In this document: positions 1-12,746 of the stretch, in pieces
How the letters are laid out: the number at the start of each line of letters is the position of its first letter
Numbering within the stretch: the first letter of the stretch is position 1
Source of the DNA: Asterochloris sp. CNOR1
Lineage: Eukaryota; Chlorophyta; Trebouxiophyceae; Trebouxiales; Trebouxiaceae
NCBI GenBank assembly: GCA_963969365.1
Contig: OZ017763.1
Span: 992,001 to 1,056,000, forward strand
Length of the DNA: 64,000 nucleotides
Direction: 5' to 3'
Notes under the pieces: model-generated
What the model was told of the DNA's origin: nothing
The model's database searches: none
The model's input: only the letters and a program-made list of their open reading frames with translations
Program-made: the position numbers and the translations under genes

Positions 1-2421
1 TGTAGAACAACATCCAGCTTCCCCTGCAAGAGCAATGACAGGTGTACTGAGACACCCATCTCAGTGACTAAAGACTGCAGAGCTGAAGACCATGAGCAGG
101 GCTCTCGAGCTAGCCCTGCCCAGCAGCGTGGCGCATATTGGGGAGCAGACACACATCAGTGAGGCTGTGGGGGGTAGTCAGCTGCCAGAACGAGAAGCCT
201 GCAGACCAGCAGGAGAGTGCCTGCAAACCTGCAGGGCAGGCGTACGAGGCACAGGGCAGGCCTTTCAGCCTGGGCTTCCTTTACTAGATTGCCAGCAAGA
301 GATCCTGATGCAGCATTTGAATCCAGTTCCTGCAGCACGCCTTGGAGCAATGCATGCTGAACTGCCACTGCTGATGTCGGTGGCAGTTATTGTCTGGCAA
401 ACAAGACCCTCTGCAGCAGAGGTGGCCTGCCAATGACTTGTCAACTTGTCGAGCCTCTGCAAGGTGCAGAAAACTGCAAAGCGCAGAACACGCTTCGCAG
501 CAACTGGCCTGCGCTGTACCTATGCAGGCACCGCAGCAGCCCACGACAAGACAGGCAAATTAGGAGACAGTCTGGCGAGCTCACGTGACCTCCATGTGAA
601 GGCCCCACGGCTGGCATGCACACAGACCCCATCAGAACAGGATGCAAGCTAACCAGCCAATACTGTGCGCAGACCACCACTGTAGGGACTTTCATGCAGG
701 TGTCTCAAGACACACACAGCAGCCACAGATGAGACTCACAGGGCCGCAAGGTGGCCTGTCACAGACATGACTGCAATGCTGCAGCTCTGCTGGCCTGCCA
801 GCGCACAGCGGATCTTGGAAAACTCCCTTCCAGCAGGCACACAGCACTCACAGGGCCACGACGTGGTCTCCCACGAAGAGGGGCGCAAAGCGATCCACCA
901 CCTTGGGCAGCACCTCAGACACCTGATGGGCCCCCACCTCTCCCACAAGGGCGGCAAACTGCACGACAGGGCAGCAGCTGGTGGGTGCTGGACAGGTTGA
1001 CTTGTGCACGCGGCACTTGGGGTGCCTCTGCCCATCATGTCAGTGCACTGAGGACTGGCTTGTGCTTGGATTGTGGGCCGCTTCCTTTCTGATGTGGCAC
1101 AGTGCGTCGCACTGAGGGCGTTGGCCACGCAAGCAAGGCAGACACCCCTTAATGTGGTAGGTTGCAGCACTGAGGGATCCGTCCAAGCAGGTGCTGCCCA
1201 GGTCACATCAAATTTTGAAGGATTCTCCAGCGACGCGTGCAGCGACGCATGCAGCAGGCTGAAAATGCAGCCACAGCGTGTGGATTAAGAAGCATGGTTG
1301 CAGCAGTACAGAGGTACTGCCTGGCTGCTGTGGACCCGTTCTGAGACTACACCTAAGACGCCTCTTCAGCATGTGACAAGTCACCACAGCTGGTCACGCC
1401 CCCTGGCATGTAGCGCTGTTGCTGCCTCGCTTGCCATGCCAGTGGCATGGCAGCAGGCAGACGCACCTTGCTGGCGACATGAGCGCTCTCAAAGATGCCT
1501 GCTGCTCCCAGCCCCAGCAGAAAAGATCTCAACAGCGGCTCAAAGAAAGGACTGGGGTCCCCTTGACTGCCCTGCAATGAATCATGAGCACATTGGGTTG
1601 CTTTGTAGGCGGCCACAAAGCGTTTTGTGCATCACATCCAGTCTTGCTGAGTCAGCTGACAGGCACATACTGGGTAGCAAACAGCATTGGCTACAGCTGC
1701 AGCAGGTGCTGACATGGCAATCATAGGTGTCCCACCTTCCCACGACCCCTCTCCTCTGCTTTGAAGGCACTGATCCTACGTCTACCCCAGCTGGGCCTAC
1801 TGAGCCTCGCAGGGATGTGCCTGGCTGCCTGCAGTGGAGCTGCAATCGGCCTTGTGGGCTGCATGCAATGCCCGGCCGGAAGCATTGCTGCACAGTCAGG
1901 TGGTTCACAGGCTGAGCAAAGCAGATACAAAGATGGCCCGAGGTTCACACAGCCCGCGAAACTTGACTTAATTGGATGGTCAGAGCTACGTGGCAGGTTG
2001 AGTGACGTCATTGCATTTCTCTGAGTTATTCGTATATCAGTGCACTCAGAAAGAGCATTGATGTCTCCTGCAGACGGTCTCTGCATGCTTTGCGGTGAGG
2101 GTCCTGTTGTAGACAGCAGTTACAGCAGTCTGTTATTCACATGTGTCCTGGCCTTACATTGCAGTTCATTGCTGTGATTAAAGAGGCAGCAGCAGTATCA
2201 AATGGACATCTCACCGGTTGCTGTCAGCGTGGACTCTGGGTGGTACGCAGTATGCTGCGCACCACAAATTGCCCACAAGGCCTTGTTCCCATTTGAGATA
2301 CCAGCACAGCGTCAAAGACATTGTCTTCTCCAGCAACACCAGGGTCTGGGCTGCTGAGCAATCCTTGTTCAATGGCTTCTCGTCCAGCAGATTTGCAAAA
2401 GCATGTTTAGACTTGAAACTC
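1..2421 (-). CDS. Unrecognised gene, 3' part missing at left edge
   Basis: Partial minus-strand gene that runs off the window. Supported exons are 1571-1467 (phase 0 to 0, donor GTGCGT) and 958-852 (acceptor TGCAG, donor GTGAGT). Together they give a leucine-rich helical stretch containing FFEPLLRSFLLGLGAAG and then EVLPKVVDRFAPLF. Weaker candidates are 2421-2289 (reads LVLLEKTMSLTLCWYL), about 365-291 (reads ALLQGVLQELDSNAAS) and 27-1, which opens after a TTGCAG acceptor. The pattern of short amphipathic helices would suit a HEAT or armadillo-type scaffold, but no family is recognised and the phase between 852 and 365 is not resolved. The start is not found. The stretch 1572-2288 holds no exon I can support. 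Confidence 0.35.
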
Positions 2422-2817
2422 AAGCTGGGTGACACCGAACAAGTAAGGATGCCTTCAGCATTGTGCAGAGGTGTGGCATGCTTGTGCTGAGGTCCAGCAC
2501 AGAGGCTAGTGGCTCGCTTTTGGTGGTGAGCAGCATCTTGGACATCAACAATCTCCAGGTGGTCCCATCAAAACATCATGATGTTTCAACAGATTTGGAT
2601 TGGCTGCTTGACAGCCCCTGGTCAGCTGGACGGAGTTTCGCAGATTGCTGGGATAACATGGAGACCCCTAGTGCTGAACACGGTACCTCCGAAACTCATC
2701 CTGGCAATGCCAGGCTGCATGCATGCATTCCCTCACTCTTCATATCGTACTGATTGTAAGCACAACATGCTAGCACAAATGCCACACGGCAGGGAGGCAG
2801 AGTAGAGTCGCCCAACA

Positions 2818-5800
2818 TCAGGCGACAGCTTGCTGTAATGCACTGGACACAGAGATCTCCAGGTCCTCTGCTTTGAGCTGCTCATGGGGCTTGGCCTCAA
2901 TGCGGGCAAAGAGCTCAGTCATCATGATCATGAGCTCCCGCGGGGTGCTCAGGCGAGACAGGTAGCCAGAGAAGTCCGCCACACTGACCTGCAGGTGCTA
3001 GCAGCGTATCCACTCAGCATGAAAATCTCAAATGACTCCCATGACAAGTATGCAGAGTTAAAACCCCGCATGGATGCTGACGTGGCAGTCATCTGCCTTG
3101 CATAGGCGAGCCCTGTGCAGAAGAGTGCAGATGTCATGCAAGATCAGCCCCTGACAAGCAGAGGAAAAGCAGGGTTCAGGGGACCAGAAATGCTGCAGAG
3201 GGCCGGCAGGGTGCACAGGGTCAGCAAAAGGGATTGCACAAGGAGGCCAGCCCGACTTTGCAGTCAGTGCGCAAGCAGAGCCCAGCCTGCTGCACGGTCC
3301 ACAGGAAGCGACACACATGTGCAAGTTGCTGGTTTTATACAGGAGGCGTATTGAAAGCAGCAGCCATGCAGGCTGCATCCCCCACCCGCTCTGCACCAGG
3401 GGCACGGTTGCCCACCTTCTTGAAGAGGTCATTGAAAGAGCCCTTGAGCGCCTCAGCATTCTCCCCTGAGCCGAGGGCCTCCCCAGCGGCCGTGCCCCGC
3501 GCGGCTCGCTGAGCCGCGATGAAGCGCCGCTTCGCCAGCTCCTCCAGCTGATGTCGAGACCAGACCAGGTCACGCACGAAATGCCTGTCAAAGCGCGCCT
3601 CCTGCAGCAAGTTGAGGGTCATGCTGACATGTTTCTGTGCTGGCATAAAAGGGAGAAGGCTGATTAAAGTGGCAGGTGGAAGCAGATCCTGCAGACTATG
3701 GATGGCAAGACCTGTTGTGCGTGTCAAAGCGCGCTTCCTGTGGAGCAACGAAAAGGGTCTCCGTCAGGGCATATCAGGACCAGAGATGTTCTCCTTTGCA
3801 CCACAGCTGCTGGCATGGTGAGACGCCTGCAGAGTTGAGACTGGTGAACAATGTCCAGCCCACTGGACACCAGGTGGTACAGTGGCCAGTTTCTCCAGCT
3901 GGTGGCGGCGCCAGACCAGATTGTGCCCAAAGACCCTGCTGGGGTTGAGCAGCCTGCAGGGCAGGGAATTGGGCTGCTGCCTCCAGGAACAACCTCGGTC
4001 CATCCTGTTGAGAGCTATGGCTTCAGATGCTGCCCCTGCCCAGGCTTCATCCTTATGCAGCCTCCAGGAGGATGAAGGGCAGCCTAAATATTCTGCTGCC
4101 AGATGACTGGAAACGCCTCCAGACACCTCAAAGCAACGCCACCTTGAGAGTCTTGTCAGTGTTTAGATCCAGGGACATGCGAGAGTCGGGGAAGAAGAAG
4201 TGGAGGCGCCCAAAGTTGAGGAGATCATTGCGGCAGATCTCGCGTGCGAAGGCCTTCATGGCCCCCGGATACTGGACTGGGTCCAGCAGTACCACCTGCA
4301 AGCAAACAGAGTGGTATTTGTAAAGGCTTCGTGCATGGGTGAGAAGGCCTTCCAAAGTCTGCATTCAGCAGCAACCCCTGGAGGCAGGCCAAGAAGCTTC
4401 GAGCAAGTACACGCTTTGTAGCACATTTGCAGGAGACTCGCATGGTGACGGACTACTGGACAAGTTCCAGCAGCATGATTTATAGCTAGAGGCAGGCAGC
4501 TGACTGCAGGGATTGCTCCTGACGGATTCTTTGAACACGACTGCTCCGAAGTGTGCAGCAAGAACACTTCCTCCCAACAGATCTTGCCTGAAAGGCCTTT
4601 GTGACGCTCAGGAACTGCACTGGGCAGCACCACCTGCATACTCTTCTCCTCATTGAGGACAGGCCTGTGGCGCAAGCTGCAGCAACAGCATGATATGCGG
4701 GTTCCAAACAAATGGACCTGGCCCCAGTGCTGGGGCAGCGCCCTCAAGCAGGTGCTGAACACAAGCCAATATCCATGAGGCTGCTGGCTGTCCTTGGCAA
4801 CCGCTGAGTTTGAGACTGAGGGCCACCTGTTGTGTGCAGAGGGAAACCAGCCTGACAGGCAGCGGCAAGAGCAGTGGGACCAGGACCAAGGAAGGCAGTA
4901 TCCAGCAGGTGCTCCCTGTCAGAATCCCTCCAGGGACAGGCAAGCCGAAAGGAGGCCCACCCCTCCTGCCACCCCTGACACTACAGATGGCTTTTGTGCC
5001 CTCTCAAACCTGAAACTGGCAGCTGACTCACCTCGTCAAAGCAGTCCCCAAAGACGGCCAGAGACTCGTAGCCCAGCAACTTGACCAAGGAGGACAGCAG
5101 CTCCAGCTTCTGGTGGGCACTCACGCCCACATAAATGCTGCGGATGGTGTCTGCGTGGTCCTGCAGCAAGCACAGCCGTCATCTGTTGTGCTACGTTAGC
5201 AGTCGTGCAGCTATCCCTGCCACCAGAGATGTCTGCAGGTTTCTACAGGAGCAGAATTTTGTCTTCATTAAACCCAAAGGCATGCTGGCAACCAAGCGAC
5301 GGTCCTTCCAAAGCGCCACGGCCCCACATCTTGCTATGCATCCTGACTGCCTGATCAGGAAGGCATCCGCTGCCTCATCTTTTGGAGTTCTTTGTCAAGC
5401 GCTGCTGTGTGCAAGATGAGCCATTGTCAATTGTTTGCAGTCTGGCAAGGCCATGTTATCCTGGGCTACTTTGCAGCTATTGCCAATGTGCTGCGGATGA
5501 GAAAGGTATTCAGTGTGAAGCAGGCATGGCTATCTTTGCAGGCCTTGCTGCACAATCGGCCCACCTGCATGCTGCACAGGTGATCCAAGAGCTTGGCCAC
5601 CACAAGGCTGGGCTGGGCCTTGACAACTCGGATGTTGTTCTGCAGGTCGACGGCTCGCTGCAAGGAGCGCTGCTTGGCCCACCTGCATCACATGCGGTGT
5701 GGCTTTCAGTGCACGACACAGGGTGGGCAGGCACTGCACTGTCCTCCTAAAGGGAGTACAGCTTTGCTGACCAGCAGTGGGGCCTCCAGGCGGGGCAGCT

Positions 5801-8800
5801 GTTCTGCAGCTTCATGTCCTGCCGTAGGCAGCCTGCTGGACTCACCTGCACCACGTCCACAATGGCATGTGATCCATGCATAAACAAGCTGCCCAGCCCT
5901 GCTATCCCCAGCAGATCTCTGGCACACAGCAAGCCGCCCAGGCTGCAGCTGCCTCACCTCTTGTAGTAGGCTGCGCCTCCAGCCACTGCAGCTGCTGCCA
6001 CTGCAAAGCTGATGCGGGGGTGCGAAGTGAGAGCGGGCGCCACTCTGTCAGCCTCATCCCACACCCTGGAGAGCGGGGCTGTGACGGCGTCTGCCACCTC
6101 TGGGCTCCGCGCAGCGTATGTGGTGCCTACAGAAGGGAATCACACCCTGTTCTGAGCTCAAAGCAAGCAGGACTGGAGATACGGTAGATGCATTGCCTGG
6201 ACTCTCCGCAACATTGTACTGCATGCAATGGTGAACCCTGCCCGGTGCTCCTTTGGTGTGTTGAAAGCCACCTTGCGGCAGTTCTAACTCGTGACGGCAG
6301 CTGAACTTTGCTGCACGCGACAGGTGCCTGCTTCTGCGGGGACGCAGCACGCCATGCAGCATGTGCACTCTGCCCGCAGCTGCAACTCTCAGCAGAAGCC
6401 TGTCTGCCGAAACGCATCAAGGCTAACATCTCAACAGTTTGACCGAGCACTCTGCTCACCAACCACACCCACTGTGCCGACCGCTGCCGCGGTGCCTATC
6501 TGCACAGCACTCCAGCGCGGGGGCTGCAGCTCTTCCCGCAGGCGTGCCAGGGAGGCTGCGTCTGCTTTCTGAGAGTAGAGGTGGGCCAGAATGAGAAACT
6601 GCTTGGAGGCGCGGGGGTCTGCCTTCACCTGCAGGCAGTCAGAGTTGAGCTTCGTGCCTCACCCCTTAGGTGGTCAAGTACCTTGCTGCCACAGCCGGCC
6701 AGGCCTTCATCACCCGGCGACTGCCGGCCTGAGCTTGCAGGAGGCACAGGCATTGACTTGAACACAGAGACTTGCAGGGGATCCAGGATCATCATCTGCT
6801 TTGAGGCGCAGGGCACTGCCTGACGCAGATGATGCTGGACTGTGCAACTTGCGACAGTATGCCTGAGGGGGCACTGACCTCAGACAGAGCTTTGTGTTGC
6901 CCATTACCTGGCCACAAAGAGCAGCGAGGGCTAGTGCCTACACCTGCACGGCCTGTGGGTGTGTTGCAAACCAAGTGCTGCAGCAGAGCAGGTGCGGGAT
7001 CAACTTTGCAGGCCCAGCTTGGGAAGTGCTGCAGCACACTTTGCTTCCGCAGAGCGTGGTGCACACCTTTCCCACATAGTGTACCGTCCTAGCCCAAGAT
7101 AAGCTCACTCCATCAAGCATGTCTCCCTTTCTTCCTTGTTGTATGGATTGCTCATTGCGTCCACCACAAGCAGGCACCAACTTTCAGGTGAGACGGTTTT
7201 GGCCAGTGCACGACGTGCTGCGCTGCAGGCTTCTACAGGCCCTTGCCCTTTTGAACGCGGGTCACACCAAAACACAATCTCTAATATTATCAAGGAAAGT
7301 TTCTCACCCTGTCAAGCATGTCACGCCCGTCCTTGCTGTTCACATTGCTCACAATGTCCATGACGGCTGTCACCGCGTAGGACAGGATGCAGTCCACCAC
7401 GTCCACACTGGTCCAGAACTCCCCTGCATCCAGGATTTAGGGTTCAGGAGTCAAGCAAACGCCAGCAGTGCCCTGCAGGCGGACACCCAGGGTCAAGCAG
7501 TGGCTGCTGGTAGAGGCTGACAAGCACTTGTAGTATCAATTCACCACAGCCCTGCTCAACCAAGACTCCCCTGAAGACAGCATCTGGGGTCAGGCAGTGG
7601 CTGCTGAGAGACCTGAAAGCCAGATGCAGCGTCAGTCCACCCCAGGCGCGTCTCTTTAGAAGCCCCTGGCAGGCAGTGCTCACCAGCCTGGGCGTCCCAG
7701 TAGGCATCACTGCAGGTATTTGGTTTTGGTGGCTATGCATCTTTTAGCTAGCCTGGCTGAGATCTAGCGTTAGCCCATTCTGGCATATGTTAAGCAGGCA
7801 ATGCTCACCAAATTGGGCATCCCAATTGTCGTCGGTGCAGTGTATCCGATTCTGGAAGCTGCGCAGGCAGATGGTGAGGTGCCCCGGGCGGCACATGTCC
7901 ACCATGAAGTGGCCATATCCCTTTCCAGAGCTTCGCACGTGCTCGTTGTAGTCATCATAGACGTGCTGCATCTGCAAGCAGCAAGTCATGAGTAGCTTTC
8001 ATAGAACTACAGGCCCCCACTGGAAGTTGTCGAGCATGTCCAGCAGCCTCAAGCAGGCAGCCAGCACACAATGTATGAATGCTGGTTCTGGTCACCTGCC
8101 CTGGCTGCACCTGCACGCAGCTAAGAAGCACAAAAAGTGCATCTGCTAAGGTATGCTTGGTAAGGTGGCCAGACCCCTTTCCCGAGCTGCTCACATGCAT
8201 GACATCATCATTGTAGATGTGCTGCCTGCCGAGACACAGAGATGCAGCTCAAGGGCGGGCCGGACCCTTTGCAGCGTGCTGCCTGCCAGCAAACGAGATG
8301 CTGCGGCACCTTTGACAAAGGGGAACCTGTCTTCTGCAGGCAGGCAGAGCGCATTCAGGGCAGCCAAACGTCAGGCAGACGCAAGGCAGTGCAGACAGCC
8401 CCACTCTTTGATTGCGTACATGTTCCTGCCCCATGTGCCTGCAGACAGACTGCTCCAGAGGGGTGCTGTGTACGGGTGCTGTCGAGAAGCCTGTCATGGA
8501 GGCCTTTCTGTGACCCCTGTGGCACCCCCTCCTGGCCTGCTGGCCCCTCTGTGCCTGCCGTGAGGGGCCCCCTCCTGGCCTGCTGGCCCCTCACGGGACG
8601 CACAGAGGCTTGCCTGTGCCATGGTGGCACATACTTGGTGGTGCCTTTGTGCTTTGGCTGTGTAGGACGCAGTCCAGCAAACTAGCCCCCTGGTCTAGAT
8701 GAGGCCCTGCATGAGCAACCTAAAAACCCAGTACACAGCCCTTGGTTGAGGTCAACATCCCCTTGATTTGCTGTCTGCCATCTGACGGCTGCAATGGTGC

Positions 8801-9212
8801 ACTGAGAGAGACCTTAAGCTGCTGACGGCCTGAGCATTGTGACAGGTCCTCCCTGTACCATGCCACAGAAGGCGTGAAACCCACCTGCATCCTGATGGTG
8901 GTCTTCCCAGAGCCCCTTTTGCCAAAGAAGATGTAGGTCGTCTCTGCAGCTCAGGCACATGACTGTGAAAAAGAATCCTCAAGCACTGTGCCGATTTACC
9001 AAGCATGAGCTGAGCAGGGCATGCATGCACACTGCTGATGCCCTGCGCTGGCATCAAGCAGGCCTACAGTTGCTTTTACCTGAGGGCTGGAATCCCTGCA
9101 GGTCTGAGTGCACATAGAGGGAGGTGCCATCTAAAAAGGTCTTCTCAGCTGTCCTGTCTGTGAAAGGGTTCCTGGACAGACCAAACTGCTCTAGCACATC
9201 GGTGGAGGGCAT
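2818..9212 (-). CDS. P-loop ATPase with Walker A and B motifs (Sll1717-like architecture)
   Basis: Eleven exons join in phase to 521 residues: 9212-9080, 8943-8885, 7971-7809, 7423-7308, 6628-6460, 6126-5958, 5682-5565, 5160-5032, 4295-4143, 3601-3416 and 2988-2818 (TGA). The N-terminus has an FGLSRNPFTDRTAEK motif, reminiscent of AAA-type ATPases. Walker A, GKRGSGKTT, is at residues 52-60 and a Walker B-like LAVFGDCFDE near 343-352. The order recalls the bacterial P-loop ATPase family named after Sll1717, but that is recalled, not searched. Two Gly/Ala-rich hydrophobic segments lie between the Walker motifs, near residues 200-215 and 252-268, so membrane association is possible. The C-terminal third is helical. 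It presumably hydrolyses ATP; its substrate is unknown. The start is the first ATG of the exon that opens the conserved N-terminus, and an upstream exon is not excluded. Confidence 0.8.
3715..3945 (-). repeat. Decayed copy of the ATPase exon 3601-3416 inside the intron before it
   Basis: On the plus strand, gtcaaagcgcgcttcctg near 3725 matches gtcaaagcgcgcctcctg at the real exon start near 3588. The stretch tctccagctggtggcg near 3892 matches the exon interior near 3540. The copy is not an open, in-phase exon. Confidence 0.7.
4570..4640 (-). repeat. Decayed copy of the ATPase exon 4295-4143 (acceptor side)
   Basis: The stretch aaaggcctttgtgac...ggactgcactggg...accacctgca, read with gaps, parallels the acceptor half of the exon near 4250-4300, including the tgcag acceptor word. 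It lies in the intron before that exon. Confidence 0.6.
7105..7165 (-). repeat. Decayed copy of the donor end of ATPase exon 7423-7308
   Basis: The words tcaagcatgtctcccttt and attgctcattgcgtcca follow the order and spacing of tcaagcatgtcacgcc and attgctcacaatgtcca in the real exon end (7311-7365). It lies in the intron after that exon. Confidence 0.6.
8153..8245 (-). repeat. Decayed copy of ATPase exon 7971-7809 (acceptor side)
   Basis: The block from gtggccagacccctttccc to gtagatgtgctgc runs parallel to 7908-7970 in the real exon (gtggccatatccctttcc to catagacgtgctgc). The translated remnant still reads SSGKGSGH beside the exon's SSGKGYGH. It lies upstream of the exon in transcript order. 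Confidence 0.8.
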
Positions 9213-9368
9213 GGAGGGCCTCCCTGCCCCTATTCCTGAGCGAGAGTGCTGCAGTGCAGTGCCTAGAGGTGCTGGGCAGCACTAGAGGATCTGGCTGTCC
9301 CCAGGTGTCAAGTGAGGAGGCGACACTGCAGATTGAAGCTCACGAGATCAGGTGTTCTGGCGGGGTTC
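9213..9368. promoter_or_regulatory. Probable shared divergent promoter between the ATPase and TAP46 genes
   Basis: The ATPase start on the minus strand and the candidate TAP46 start on the plus strand are about 160 bases apart with no other exon between them. No TATA-like box or other site is clear. The call rests on gene arrangement only. Confidence 0.3.
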
Positions 9369-12300
9369 ATGTCTACTAGCCTTCTATCTGGGTTGATTCG
9401 GCCAATCAATGGTCGTTCGCCTGGCCATGCTCCCTCCCTGCGACACACCTCACAAGCAGCTATTCCTAGATCAAGTCTGAGGCACAGCCCTCAGCATGTT
9501 GCACATCTCTCACCAGCATGGCGGAGTGACACAGCATGATGAGGTGTGCGATCTGCCTGCAGCAAATCCAGCATGGTGCAGAACGGCCAGGCACACCATC
9601 TGTCTTGATGAAATGTAGGACCTGCCACTGCCTGCTCTGTGGGAGCGTGCTGCAGGCATCCATGGGGAGGCAGACCTCATTGATGTCACCACTGATGAGG
9701 GCAGGGCATCTCTTGAGGTGAGCAGGCCGCTTTCTTGCTTCGTCCTAGACACTGTTGCGACTACCACCCTGTCCCTGTTCACAACACTGCTGCAGCCTGT
9801 CTCTGAGCTGGAGCATGCACGCCCTGAGAGTCAATTACCAGGGAGCCTGTTTTTGAGGCTGCTTGTGCTGATGGATACCCAGCAGTCCTGCTGACATGAC
9901 CCTGCAGGCTGGCATCCAGGCGCTGAGGCAGTGTCAGCAACAGGTGCAGAGACTGGCCCTCTTTTCCAGCAATGAGGATGCAGAGGACATCACATCTGCA
10001 GGTGAGGCCATGGCCCCTCACATGCCCATCATTTGGAACGCCTCTGGCCCATGCCAGCAGCAATGCTGCTTTGCACAGTGCGTCAGCCCCAGCAGGTATG
10101 CTCAGCCTTTGGTTCAATGACACACATGGGCTTCCTCGTCATGTCAGGAGCCCTCAACGCGGAGGCCAGTTGGGTCTGCTTGGCCTGTTGCTGATGAAAC
10201 GGACTTGCTTAGCTCACAGGCCCATGTAGGCCGCTATCAAGCCCACATGCCATTTAGATTTAGCCTTCTGGCATGCCTACAGCTCTCTGCAGGTAGGCCT
10301 GCTCCCATGCATGTGGTTGAGTTGTTGTCCAGCATCTAAGTGTATTGCCAGTGATGGCATGTCAGCAGTACCTTCAAGCCATCCGTGAAGTCGGTCCACT
10401 TTGGCTGCTGACCATTGACTGTCGTGATGTCCCCACAGCATGCACACCAGTCTTCATACTGCAGACCTCAAATACCTGCTGGTGCCAGCCTTCTTGGCAG
10501 ATCTGCTGGCCAGGACTCCTGAGCAGGAGCCCCAGCAGCGCCTGCACCTTGTTGGCCAGGCAGTGGAGCTGTACCGGCAGTGAGTTGCATGCACATCGCT
10601 CAGCATCTTGCCGCATCCCCCAGGCAGTGCAGCCATCCTTGTCGATATGTGGACTCATCTGTAGGTGGCCCTGGCAGTGCTGACTCTCTCAATGTGAACC
10701 CCTTGAGCAGCAGCTGTCCCAGCCAGACCCCTAGCTCTGCGGATAACCTGAAACCCGATCTACCATAAATATTCTGCATGCGGCAGCCTGGCCTCTAAGA
10801 GCGAGCCTCCAGATCGCACATGTGCGGACATGCCTGAAAACCTCCTGCAGCACCCTCAATCAATCTCATGCGCCTGCAGGGCTCCTCACCTTGCTGCATG
10901 TGTGTGGCCTGCTGTCAGACACCAGCAAGTACGCATGGGGCCCAGCGATGTGTTGCCTGCACAGCCCACATGCCAGATCCATCTGCCTGCAGATTGCTCT
11001 CAGTGCTAAACCAGTACAAGCTGCACCAGCGTCAGCTGGTTTACAATGGGACCACACTAGCCAGGTGCCGCCTGCACAGCTCACATGCCAAACAATGTGC
11101 CTGCAGGTTCATCGTTGTGCTGCACCAGTATGGGCTCCTCTCGCAGATCAGTGCAGCTGCCTGGGATGCAGACTGTCAGGACCTGAGGCCCCTGGATGCC
11201 ACCAGCCTTCGCCAGCAGAAGGTGGAGCGCTTCAAGCGGGACAGGGACATCAAGGCTAAGCTGCAGCAGGTGGGCTGCCTCCACCTGACCTTCAGCATTC
11301 AGGGCTCTTCAGTAGAGGGATTTTAGCAACTTCCATCTGCAGTCATGCGCGTGTGTCAAGCTCACGGCATGTGGTCCTTGCGCTAGCTGCAGATCAGGCA
11401 GCAACAGCTGCGTAGCCGGCGCCTGGCAGAGCTTCAGGAGCCAGGGCAAGCGGAGGGAGCAGCACAGCCCGACGATGCAGATGTGCGGGAGGCCTGGCTG
11501 CTGCAGATTGAGCAAAGCGCCCATCAGGCACTGGCCCAGCTTTCTCTGCTTAAGCAGGTGCGCTCTGTGGGAGTTGCAGGCTGCAGAAACCCTTGGGTCA
11601 GACAGTCAGATCCACAACTATCCTGAGGGTGAGATTTTGTGTTCCCTGACGGCATCTGGGCTCTACACTATGCTGTTCCAACCCATCATGAGCAACAGAA
11701 GCAGTTTGCCTTGTGCACTGCTCTATCTGCTTTGTTGTGGAGTCTCCAATGACCTCCTGGAGGCATGATGTGCCCTTCTTGATTCAGGCAAAGCTCAAGG
11801 CTCAAATTATGGTCCTACGCGTTTCTTTGCGCCTGTAGGAAGTGCAGCTGCTTCAGCATGCAGCTGCCCTGAGTCCTGAGCAGCGGGCGCAGCAGCGGGC
11901 ACCGTGCCCAGATGACCTGATCGCCCAGCTGCAAGGGGCGGCCCTCAATCTTGGCCGGGGCCAAACAGATCAGAGGCAGCAGCTGCGGGAGGAGGTCTTT
12001 CGGCCACATGTGGCCCTGCCCACCATCAGCGTGGAGCAGCAGGTGAGGGTGAGCAGACTGACTGCCGGTCGCTGGATGTCATTGGGCCTCAGGCATGCAC
12101 AGAGAAAGTGGTTCTGAGTGGGGGTCACATAGGGGAGCATGTGTGGCGAGGCCATTGTGAGGGCGCTGGTATCACCAAGACGCCATGGCCGCAATAGGGA
12201 GGCACACTGTCTGGGCGTTGGCATCCCCAGAATGGAAGCTGAAGCTGGCGAGCTGGTGACCATATGCACCTAGAGGCCATTGCTGACGGTGGCTAAGGGA

Positions 12301-12746
12301 CTGTTGGGCAGGAAGCCTGCAATTGGAGCTCCATGCTGCTTCAGCAAGGTACCTCATGGAGGCCATGTGTGTACCTTTGTGGGTATCCCTCTAGAGGTAA
12401 ATGCTCCTGATGTCTCACTGCCCACTTCCAACTGTAGGGTGACATGGAGATTGCGGCTATGCTTGAGAGGGAAGCGCGGGAGAAGCAAGCAGCGGGGAAA
12501 CGTAAAGAGGTGGGCATGCAGCCTTGTTTAGTGTATGTCAGCCTTGTGCCTGGTTAGTTGGCGTTGCACAACTGCAATGGCATGTCAGTGTTCTCCACTC
12601 TTGAGCCCATCTGGTAATGCACACAGGTGGACCCTGATGATGAGGAGACTGATGAGCAGATGGCCAAGCTGCGCGCCGAGGATGACTGGAAAGACGACCA
12701 CCCCTTCGGCTGGGGCAACAGCAAGTTGAGGCCAACAGCTCAGTAA
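9369..12746 (+). CDS. TAP46: TAP46/IGBP1 (TAP42 family) regulatory subunit of PP2A-type phosphatases
   Basis: TAP42-family proteins bind catalytic subunits of PP2A-type phosphatases and link them to TOR signalling. Supported exons: 9656-9717, 9908-10001, 10465-10579, 11107-11269, 11393-11557, 11839-12042, 12438-12509 and 12627-12746 (TAA), all in phase. Family hallmarks in order are LALFSSNEDAEDI, then DLKYLLVPAFLADLL in the N-terminal helical domain, then VERFKRDRDIKAKL, then the acidic tail with AEDDWKDDHPFGWGNSKL, the classic C-terminal signature. From 9656 to the stop it encodes about 331 residues, close to the usual family length. The first exon is uncertain: an ATG at 9369 with a donor at 9411 fits the phase, but the residues it gives are not conserved. 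The gene is head to head with the ATPase. Confidence 0.9.
10874..11065 (+). repeat. Two decayed copies of the start of TAP46 exon 11107-11269
   Basis: Copies near 10874-10935 and 10990-11065 repeat the acceptor and first bases of the exon. The first still translates to LLTLLHVCGLLSDTS beside the exon's IVVLHQYGLLSQIS. Spacing to the real exon is about 110-120 bases per step, and each copy keeps a ctgcag word. Confidence 0.75.
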
